DNA of 35,420 nt from Gammaproteobacteria bacterium (GTDB taxonomy: Bacteria > Pseudomonadota > Gammaproteobacteria > Chromatiales > Chromatiaceae), in assembly GCA_018812525.1 (NCBI GenBank), contig JAHJDE010000200.1, forward strand, positions 1 to 35,420, in the 5' to 3' direction. This document shows, piece after piece, positions 29,592 through 35,281 of this stretch. A model generated the notes under the pieces. The model was not told where the DNA came from, did no database searches, and worked only from the letters and a program-made list of their open reading frames with translations. Both the position numbers and the translations under genes were made by a program. Within the stretch, counting starts at the first letter, position 1, and every line of letters begins with the position of its first letter.

Positions 29592-30902
29592 TCAAGCGGC
29601 CCTGGGGTGTTCATAGGCATAGCCATCTCCTCGTTGCAGCAGGGTAAAGCGATGATGGGGCGCGGTGATCTTGATCCGTTTGTCGTTGGTCCGGGTCTGG
29701 ATATCGAAGGCTCCCCGTTCCCTCACGGCAACCTTGCCGACATAGGCTCCCCGGTATTTCCCGGATGGCTGCACCAGTCGCACCAAGTCCCCGGTCTGGA
29801 AGCCCCGCACGCGCTTGACGCCCTTGGGCTTGGTCCTTGGCGTACCGTATTTATCCATCAGGCACATTTGCCGCGAACCATGTCCGATGGCCCGGATGGA
29901 GAGGGGCCGCAGTTTCTCGGGGATCATTGGGGCAGCGCCGCTTTCGCCCGTACAGGCCGCATCGATCCAGTGAGCTTTTGGGTAGTTCTGCCGCGTCCGG
30001 TTGAACTTGGTGCGCCCACCGGAGCCGGTCTCCAGCGGAAGTCCGGTTTGTTGCAGGGCCTCGAACAACGCCCGGCGGGTTGAGTTGACGGCGGCGGCAT
30101 CCTTCAGGGGCGCCTTGGCATTCGCCTTGATCGATTTCAAACGATCCGGGTCGTCTTTCAGGAATTCCTCCACCGGACGAGCCTCTTTCTTCTCGTTGCA
30201 GCGCTGGCAAGCCAGGGTCAGGTTGGATACTCGATCCGTGCCGCCCCGCGCCCTGGGTACGATGTGGTCGATCTGGAGGGGGGCGTTCTCCTTGTCGCAG
30301 TAAGCGCATTTCCGTCCCCATTTCTCCAACAGGTATTCCCTGACCTCGTAGCCGAACAGCTCGCCCTGTTGGTATTCGACGCCTTCGACCTCGGGATTCT
30401 GGAGCTTCTGGGTGTCGAAGCGGACCAGTTCCAAACTGAGAGCCGAGACCGGCGCCCAGCGGCGGAGTCGGTTGACCCAGCTCGTCACGGTTAGCACGCG
30501 GTGATAGAGACTGGGGGCCAGCCACCCCTTGGCTCTTCTCTGAATATTCGATCGCCTGGGGCGGAAGCGGCAATGAAGATAGCGGCGCCTCTTCCGGACG
30601 GCCTTGCGCGCAAGTAACGACGCCTTGATCGCCAGCCCCCGGTGATGCAGCTCGGCGGCCCAGATCACTTTGTCGCCCCGCTTTCCTGTGATCACCATCG
30701 CAATGCCGGTGGTCTTGCTGCCGGGATCGAGCTTGAGGCGTAGCGGCTGCGCATCGCCGCCCTCGCGTTCGAGCAAGATGATCGTGAACGGCTCACGGCG
30801 GAACACTGCCGCTTTCCCGTCCGACAGCAAGCGCCTGGCCCTGGCCGCCTGGCAGGGCATCAAGGGCTGCTGGTTTTTGTCCAAAACAAAGACTCGTTGC
30901 AT
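29592..30902 (-). CDS. iscB: IscB RNA-guided nuclease (RuvC + HNH), 436 aa
   Basis: The domain order is that of IscB. PLMP is at 13-16 and RuvC-I is LDPGSKTTGIA with D59. The Arg-rich bridge helix spans about 95-125. RuvC-II carries E158 (LSLELVRFD). The HNH domain has CAYC (199-202), IDH (211-213) and CQRC (232-235). RuvC-III is HWIDAACTG with H311 and D314. All catalytic positions are present, so it should be active. IscB uses an omega RNA coded just upstream, seen here at 30921-31200. No TnpA transposase is present, so the element is either mobilised in trans or fixed cargo. Confidence 0.95.
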   Translation of the reverse strand: MQRVFVLDKNQQPLMPCQAARARRLLSDGKAAVFRREPFTIILLEREGGDAQPLRLKLDPGSKTTGIAMVITGKRGDKVIWAAELHHRGLAIKASLLARKAVRKRRRYLHCRFRPRRSNIQRRAKGWLAPSLYHRVLTVTSWVNRLRRWAPVSALSLELVRFDTQKLQNPEVEGVEYQQGELFGYEVREYLLEKWGRKCAYCDKENAPLQIDHIVPRARGGTDRVSNLTLACQRCNEKKEARPVEEFLKDDPDRLKSIKANAKAPLKDAAAVNSTRRALFEALQQTGLPLETGSGGRTKFNRTRQNYPKAHWIDAACTGESGAAPMIPEKLRPLSIRAIGHGSRQMCLMDKYGTPRTKPKGVKRVRGFQTGDLVRLVQPSGKYRGAYVGKVAVRERGAFDIQTRTNDKRIKITAPHHRFTLLQRGDGYAYEHPRAA

Positions 30903-30920
30903 TCCAAAATCTCAAATAAT

Positions 30921-31200
30921 GGCGGTTACCCGCCGTTCTCCGCATCGGGCCGAAGCCCTATCGGGTAAAGGTCACCTCGCCTGGAGCGCGGGGTCGTTCA
31001 GCCATTTCGGGTCGAATACTGCGTGTTGCACACTCGTCTGTTCCTCATGGCCTCAGATCAGGGGGCTGGTGAAGCACCCCAGGGTGAGTCGCTTTCGCTT
31101 CACCCGCGCTCGTCTGCCTTCCTTGGCAGGCTGATTGAGCCTTCACGCTATCCCCGACACGCCCTGGATGGGCACGAAGGGGAAGCGAGGCAACGACTCA
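30921..31200 (-). ncRNA. Omega RNA (HEARO) of IscB
   Basis: Non-coding, ending 18 bp before the IscB start as expected for HEARO/omega RNAs. On the minus strand it folds into stable hairpins: CTGCC/GGCAG (31129-31114), GGGTGA/TCACCC with a GAAA inner loop (31105-31082), GGGC-TTCG-GCCC (30958-30947) and GGCGG-GTAA-CCGCC (30934-30921). The 5' boundary, and so the guide, is not fixed by sequence alone; it should lie near 31200-31225. Confidence 0.8.
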
Positions 31201-31405
31201 ACGGTTAGATTACTCGCTTGATTCATCATGGATTATTCTGCATCTATCCGCGAATGGCAAGATTATTGGTTGGATGCGTCGTGTGCTATGGGGAAAGGCC
31301 CGGAAGCCCGCTTGCGCGGGTCTCCGGACGGTTGTTGAGGCGACATCCGAAATCAGATGCAGCCGGTTTGTGCGCGCTAGACCTGAAGGCCCGGCGCACA
31401 AGGAG
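31201..31405 (-). other. Spacer between the FGE-fold gene and the omega RNA
   Basis: No gene. The part at 31204-31275 is clearly more AT-rich than its surroundings and probably spans the left end of the IscB element and its guide. Nearer the FGE gene lie TTGTGCGC/GCGCACAA and the GNRA hairpin at 31299-31326. Confidence 0.5.
31299..31326 (-). other. GNRA hairpin downstream of the FGE-fold gene
   Basis: Minus strand: CCGGA..CCCGC-GCAA-GCGGG..TCCGG, 10 Watson-Crick pairs plus one G-T with a single A-C mismatch and a GCAA loop. It could be a terminator without a T run, or a relic of the hairpin that follows variable regions in diversity-generating retroelements. It lies about 80 bp past the stop. 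Confidence 0.5.
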
Positions 31406-32041
31406 TTAAGGCTTAATCGTCCTGGCGAGACGGAACCCGACGAAGTAGCAACGGTCGCCTGGCGAGCTGAAGTCGCGGTTGGCGGCGCGCGCGTTACTGG
31501 CGTCGAAGTTCCAGCAGCCGCCGCGCAGCACCTTTGGTCCGTCGCAGTCGTCGTCATAGGCCGAGCATGTCCACTCCAAGACATTGCCGTGCATGTCGTG
31601 CAGGCCCCAGGGATTGGGCTTTTTCTGGCCCACGGGATGAGTGACCCATTCGGAGTTTTCGATGTACCAGGCGTACTCGCCCAGTTGCTGATCGTCCTCG
31701 CCGAAGCAGTATCGGCTGGTGGTTCCGGCCCGGCAGGCGTACTCCCGCTCAGCCTCAGTCGGCAGGCGGTAATCTTCGCCGGTCTCCCGACTCAGCCAGT
31801 CAGCATAGGCGGTGGCATCGTGCCAGCTCACCCTGACCACAGGCTGATCGTCGTCGTTGAAGCCCCCGCCACTGTCGTGGTCCGGCTTAAATCGCCGGTA
31901 CTCGGCGTTGGTTACCGGGCACTTGCCCAGGTAGAAGTCGCCGACTTCTACCTCATGTTGCCGCTCGTTGTCGAAGCGGTCTTCCTCTGTTTCCGGGCTG
32001 CCCATCACGAATTGGCCGCCCTTAATGAAAATCATCTCCAT
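31406..32041 (-). CDS. FGE-sulfatase / C-type-lectin-fold protein, 211 aa
   Basis: SUMF1/formylglycine-generating-enzyme fold throughout: IKGGQFVMGS, PVTNAEYRRF, PVVRVSWHDATAYADWLS, YRLPTEAEREYACRAG, WGLHDMHGNVLEWT and a closing VGFRLAR. The paired catalytic cysteines of true FGE are not apparent, so enzyme activity is doubtful. The C-terminal RGGCWNF...NRDFSS...VGFR segment is of the kind that serves as the variable region of diversity-generating-retroelement target proteins. The start at 32041 follows CTGGAGAAAACG. It lies downstream of recT. Ligand binding is the likeliest role. Confidence 0.88.
   Translation of the reverse strand: MEMIFIKGGQFVMGSPETEEDRFDNERQHEVEVGDFYLGKCPVTNAEYRRFKPDHDSGGGFNDDDQPVVRVSWHDATAYADWLSRETGEDYRLPTEAEREYACRAGTTSRYCFGEDDQQLGEYAWYIENSEWVTHPVGQKKPNPWGLHDMHGNVLEWTCSAYDDDCDGPKVLRGGCWNFDASNARAANRDFSSPGDRCYFVGFRLARTIKP
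31409..31520 (-). other. VR-like C-terminal segment of the FGE-fold gene
   Basis: Encodes VLRGGCWNFDASNARAANR, then DFSSPGDRCYFVGFRLAR. Aromatic and Asn/Ser/Asp positions alternate as in DGR variable regions. I found no template repeat or reverse transcriptase in the window. Confidence 0.4.
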
Positions 32042-32105
32042 CGTTTTCTCCAGGCGCACCTCCCCCGTCCGGGAGATGCAATATGTCTCCCAGGACGGTG
32101 GGGGC
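32042..32105 (-). promoter_or_regulatory. CCGTC/GACGG-type leader hairpin
   Basis: Variant of the leader at 19905 and 27852: CCGTC/GACGG with GGGAGA/TCTCCC around a CATATTGCA loop. Confidence 0.55.
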
Positions 32106-32135
32106 TTGGATGGCGTGCCCTGGCGGGGTAGCCGG

Positions 32136-33161
32136 TTATTGGTCTGGGTCCGGCCCAGCCGGCGGCGGTTCCGAATCCGGACCGGAATCGGCGTTAGTCG
32201 CTTCCGTTTCGGCCTTCTTGAGCTGATCCAGTGCCCAGGTCAGCTCTTTGCCCTTAAATTTCTCCGACATGTAGTCGGCGCAGGGTTTCCATGCTCCCTG
32301 CTTTTGGGCGCGGACAAGAATCTGCGCGACACGGGTTTTCACCGTCTCCGGCACCTGATCGTCAGCCGGGACTTGAGGCTCGGCGGGTTCGGTCGTGGCC
32401 TGCGGAATCCCCTCCCCCGCCTCTTCGTTGAGGTAAGAGATGGCGGACTGGAGCCGTCCAGAATCAGCGCCGGAAACGGCGGAGTTGTACCACCATTTCG
32501 AAGCCCTTTTCAGGACCGTCTTTTTCCGCATTTCTCCCTTTGAAAACTCCTTTTTCCATGCGTCTGAGGACGGGTTCAGGAGCGCGATCTCCTGGAACTC
32601 CGACTCGGTCATGGTCTCAACCATCACCGTTCCGTCAGGGAGCGTAGCGATGACGTAGCCGCCGACGACCGGGCCGCGCTCGCCGAAGAAGTTGGCGTTC
32701 GTGTGTACGGGTGCCGCGCTGGGGCCTTTGTACTCGAACCGGTCTTGGGCATGAACCAGTTCCGGTTTGGCGGTCTTGATCAGGCCCTCATCCACCGCGA
32801 TTTTGATCAGGCCACGGTATCCTACGTCCAGGATCAGCTTGGTCTTCCTGACCACCAGGTAGGCATAGGCCCTTGATGGATCCAGGGTCAGGCCAATGCT
32901 GGCCTGCATGAGCAGCGCCCGCTTGAACTGTTCCGGTTCCTGGCATGCCTTCTCCAGGAGGTTCAGGTTACTGGTGAGGATCGCCCACAAGAAGGCGATC
33001 TCTTGCTCAGTATGGAGCCCGTGCCTGGCCAGGGTGCGAGCATATTGCTCGCGGATTTGATTGAGGGCAGTCACGACCTTGGCCTTGTCGTAGTCGCTCT
33101 CCTTTTTATACTGTTTCTGGTCGCCACCGCCTGCCTGGCGAGCAGTGTTCTGATAAGCCAT
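32136..33161 (-). CDS. recT: RecT-family single-strand annealing protein, 341 aa
   Basis: The core (about residues 40-220) carries RecT-family features such as MQASIGLTLDPSRAYAYLV, LDVGYRGLIKIA and KTVLKRASKWW. An acidic Pro-rich tail follows. RecT-type proteins coat and anneal single-stranded DNA. The YqaJ-type exonuclease at 25252-26310 is the natural partner and SSB at 33320-33823 the third component. The start follows GAGGAGACACCC and a GCGCC/GGCGC hairpin. Confidence 0.92.
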   Translation of the reverse strand: MAYQNTARQAGGGDQKQYKKESDYDKAKVVTALNQIREQYARTLARHGLHTEQEIAFLWAILTSNLNLLEKACQEPEQFKRALLMQASIGLTLDPSRAYAYLVVRKTKLILDVGYRGLIKIAVDEGLIKTAKPELVHAQDRFEYKGPSAAPVHTNANFFGERGPVVGGYVIATLPDGTVMVETMTESEFQEIALLNPSSDAWKKEFSKGEMRKKTVLKRASKWWYNSAVSGADSGRLQSAISYLNEEAGEGIPQATTEPAEPQVPADDQVPETVKTRVAQILVRAQKQGAWKPCADYMSEKFKGKELTWALDQLKKAETEATNADSGPDSEPPPAGPDPDQ

Positions 33162-33200
33162 TGGGTGTCTCCTCGCGCCGAACGGCGCATTGGGTGGTTT
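33162..33200 (-). promoter_or_regulatory. Hairpin leader of recT
   Basis: GCGCC-GTTC-GGCGC ends directly before GAGGAGACACCC. The ribosome strand GAGACACC is the same as in the 75-aa gene leader. Confidence 0.55.
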
Positions 33201-33245
33201 CTTCCATCATCCCTTGATTTCGAAAAATGCAAGGGCAATAGAGAT

Positions 33246-33269
33246 GAAAAAGGGCGCCGAAGCGCCCTT
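33246..33269 (-). terminator. Rho-independent terminator after ssb
   Basis: AAGGGCGC-TTCG-GCGCCCTT followed by a T run on the minus strand. It is a classical terminator between ssb and recT, implying that recT needs read-through or its own promoter. Confidence 0.85.
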
Positions 33270-33280
33270 GTCGTTTGGGT

Positions 33281-33311
33281 CCCCAGGGGCGCGTTACGTG
33301 CGCCCCTGGGG
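33281..33311. other. Perfect 12-bp hairpin right after ssb
   Basis: CCCCAGGGGCGC and GCGCCCCTGGGG enclose a 7-base loop, 8 bp beyond the ssb stop and just before the terminator. It may protect the 3' end of the mRNA or act with the terminator. Confidence 0.7.
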
Positions 33312-33319
33312 GAGGAATC

Positions 33320-33823
33320 CTAGAAGGGGATGTCGTCCTCCGGCCCCTCAAAGCCGAAGTCGTCTAAGCGGGGGGGCTGGTTCTGCGCCGGAGCGGGGCG
33401 CGGCCCGCCGTTCTGGCCCTGGGGCCGGGACTGTGGGGGGGTGCCGCTGGACTGGCCGCCGGTCTGGCCATTACTGGCCTGTCCGCCGCTCTTGCCGTCG
33501 AGCATCTGCATCTCATCGCAGATGATTTCGGTGGTATAGCGGTCCTGGCTGCTCTGGTCCTGCCACTTGCGGGTCGCGAGCTTCCCCTCGACATAGATGG
33601 TGGAGCCTTTTTTCAGGTACTCGCCGACCACTTCCGCCAGGCGGCGGTAGAAGACGACTCGATGCCACTCCGTTTTTTCCTGCTTTTGACCGCTCTGGTC
33701 CTTCCACGACTCAGTCGTGGCTAGGCTGATAGTCGCCACAGGGATGTTCGCCCCCTGTGTGTACCTGACCTCGGGGTCCTTCCCCAGGTTGCCGATGAGA
33801 ATTACTTTGTTGACGCCTCTCAT
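33320..33823 (-). CDS. ssb: Single-stranded DNA-binding protein, 167 aa
   Basis: The OB fold covers residues 1-108 ([37 protein letters not shown]). A Gly/Gln/Pro-rich linker follows, then the acidic tip DDIPF typical of bacterial SSB, which docks recombination and repair proteins. With RecT and the YqaJ-type nuclease it forms the recombination module. The ribosome site AAAGGAAAA is held in a TTTTCC/GGAAAA hairpin. First gene after module H. Confidence 0.96.
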   Translation of the reverse strand: MRGVNKVILIGNLGKDPEVRYTQGANIPVATISLATTESWKDQSGQKQEKTEWHRVVFYRRLAEVVGEYLKKGSTIYVEGKLATRKWQDQSSQDRYTTEIICDEMQMLDGKSGGQASNGQTGGQSSGTPPQSRPQGQNGGPRPAPAQNQPPRLDDFGFEGPEDDIPF

Positions 33824-33880
33824 GTCTTTTTTCCTTTTGGAAAAGGCCCCTTATTGAAAGCGGGGCATGATTGATACCGC
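33824..33880 (-). promoter_or_regulatory. Leader of ssb with sequestered ribosome site
   Basis: GCCCC/GGGGC forms a first hairpin; then CCTTTTCC can pair with AAAAGG/GGAAAA, which includes the ribosome site. Confidence 0.6.
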
Positions 33881-33922
33881 AATCCGGATTCGGACTTGCG
33901 GCGGGTTTGGTGCCGTTGACAC

Positions 33923-34101
33923 GGCGGGGTTTCTGCTGTTTTTACTGGCCAGCGACCAGTGCTCCGAGGAGCAAGAAAACCCATCAGAAGTCTCTGAACG
34001 GCAAGCAGGCGCGTGCTGTTCGGAGATCACTGGGGCAATAGGATAGGGAGTTAAATCCGGTGCGGATCGCAGAATAACCGGCTTAAAAGCGGTTATTCGG
34101 G
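33923..34101 (-). promoter_or_regulatory. Structured leader module H
   Basis: IR1 in full form (GAATAACCG/CGGTTATTC), IR2 (ATCCG-CAC-CGGAT), box CTATCCTATT. P1 is TCTCCGAACAGC/GCCGTTCAGAGA with mismatches. P2 is GCTC-CTCG-GAGC. P3 is ACTGG-TCGCTGG-CCAGT. The tail is CAGCAGAAACC. It leads ssb. Confidence 0.8.
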
Positions 34102-34122
34102 AGATGAAATGAAGATGAAATG

Positions 34123-34155
34123 AAAAAGCCCCTTGACCTGATGGTTCTTGGGGCT
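34123..34155 (-). terminator. Rho-independent terminator before module H
   Basis: AGCCCC (34155-34150) pairs with GGGGCT (34132-34127), followed by a T run on the minus strand. It closes the unit 35130-34278. Confidence 0.75.
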
Positions 34156-34277
34156 ATTCCTGGGTTGCCAGCTTGGCACGCAGGCCGGAGCACTCTCTGA
34201 AAAAAAGCGCTCTGGTCCTGCGGGCTAAGCCGCAGGGTTTGGTCCCGACAGTCCTCCATGGACTGCCGGGGAGGGGG
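34156..34277. other. Spacer after the 133-aa gene
   Basis: No gene seen. It contains a CAGTCC/GGACTG hairpin and a CTGCGG/CCGCAG pair, and leads into the terminator. Confidence 0.4.
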
Positions 34278-34679
34278 TTAGAACTTCCAGGGCATCTTGC
34301 CCTTCCGTCCGCCCCTCTCGCGAGGGGTCTCCGGGGCCTCCGGGGCCTCCGGGTCCGCCAGGGGGTCCTGGGCGTCGAACGCCCACGACCACCCGTCTCC
34401 TTTAGACATTTCCTTGTCGTCTTCCCATCCATGGGAAATTACGCTGTATCCCTCCGGCGCGTATGACACGCGGCGGAGGACGGTAATGTGGGTGTCGCGC
34501 CCCCCCCACGAACTTTCCACCTCAATGGTGGAAAAGAGGTCGGCCCCGGAAAGGGCCGACAACACATCGATGGAGCCCGTGTAACGGGCTCCATCGATGT
34601 CCATGGTCAGGTCGGGGAGATCTTTCCCCCCGACCCAACCGATCAGGGGCATTACAGCCCCCATGGTGATTGCGTTCAT
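34278..34679 (-). CDS. Hypothetical protein, 133 aa
   Basis: Begins MNAITMGAVMPLIGWVGGK. Trp/Asp-rich beta-type middle, a Pro/Glu stretch (DPEAPEAPETPRE) and a basic end (RGGRKGKMPWKF). Unknown. The start at 34679 has GAGGAGGAATA after a GGGCC-AAAA-GGCCC hairpin, the same as the 113-aa gene. Confidence 0.78.
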   Translation of the reverse strand: MNAITMGAVMPLIGWVGGKDLPDLTMDIDGARYTGSIDVLSALSGADLFSTIEVESSWGGRDTHITVLRRVSYAPEGYSVISHGWEDDKEMSKGDGWSWAFDAQDPLADPEAPEAPETPRERGGRKGKMPWKF

Positions 34680-34753
34680 TATTCCTCCTCGGGCCTTTTG
34701 GCCCAAAAATGGAAAAAAGCACGCTACACCCCGCCGGGTGAAACGTACCCGGT
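34671..34753 (-). repeat. 83-bp duplicated leader, copy 1
   Basis: Identical by eye to 35122-35204. It holds the start codon region (MNA), GAGGAGGAATA, the GGGCC-AAAA-GGCCC hairpin, a T-rich stretch and an ACCGGG/CCCGGC arm pair. Confidence 0.85.
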
Positions 34754-34788
34754 GGGTTCCCCGGCGGATGCCGGGGGTATAAAAAAGT
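34754..34788 (-). other. Hairpin between the two leader-duplicated genes
   Basis: CCCCGGC-ATCC-GCCGGGG lies after the stop of the 113-aa gene, preceded on the minus strand by a T-rich stretch. It may end that transcript or protect it. Confidence 0.45.
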
Positions 34789-35130
34789 TCATTGCCCGAG
34801 GCAATGCCCGAACAGGGCCTTGCCCGCTTGGGCAAGGGTTTGGTTAGGCTTGTCGTACCTCAGGTACTCCCACAGTTTTTCCGCGCGCTCCGGCGCGGAA
34901 AAACCTCCCATGGTGCGAGCGACATACGCGACCGTCATGGCCGCGTCGTCGTCGATGTTAGGAAAACCGCTGGACCGGGGGGCCGGACCGTAACCCCCGA
35001 CCAACGGGATCCATCCCAGTGCGCGGCCATAGGCCGCGCCGTTGAACGTTTGGCCCGAAGGCCCTGTCCCTTTGTGGTGCGCGCGGAGCGCACCAAGAAA
35101 ATCTTCGCTCTCCCTCAGTGTTGCGTTCAT
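34789..35130 (-). CDS. Hypothetical protein, 113 aa
   Basis: Begins MNATLRESEDFLGALRAHHKG, with a Gly/Pro-rich middle and a helical end. Unknown. It shares leader and first codons with the 133-aa gene but not the rest, so only the expression signal was copied. Confidence 0.78.
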   Translation of the reverse strand: MNATLRESEDFLGALRAHHKGTGPSGQTFNGAAYGRALGWIPLVGGYGPAPRSSGFPNIDDDAAMTVAYVARTMGGFSAPERAEKLWEYLRYDKPNQTLAQAGKALFGHCLGQ

Positions 35131-35204
35131 TATTCCTCCTCGGGCCTTTTGGCCCAAAAATGGAAAAAAGCACGCTACACCCCGCCGGGTGAAACGTACC
35201 CGGT
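35122..35204 (-). repeat. 83-bp duplicated leader, copy 2
   Basis: Second copy of 34671-34753. The flanks diverge at once: a CCGGCA/TGCCGG hairpin follows here, a CCCCGGC/GCCGGGG hairpin in the other copy. Confidence 0.85.
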
Positions 35205-35281
35205 TGGGTTTCCGGCAAAAATGCCGGAATGTTCTTGTGTCCATCACATGCGCGCCAGGCCCCGAGGGGAGCGCGAGCATG
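35205..35281. other. Non-coding region leading into the junction
   Basis: No gene. Contains a CCGGCA-TTTT-TGCCGG hairpin (around 35213-35228) and GC-rich inverted segments. With 1-248 it forms the longest gene-free stretch of the circle (about 360 bp) and is the best place to look for a replication origin, although I see no iterons or DnaA boxes. Confidence 0.45.

Noticed and set aside
31201-31405. DGR template repeat or reverse transcriptase next to the FGE-fold gene
   Set aside because: No second copy of the C-terminal segment and no RT motif were found on either strand.
34154-34432. Minus-strand open frame of 92 codons
   Set aside because: Out-of-frame shadow of the 133-aa gene running into the terminator region; Arg/Pro-rich composition.
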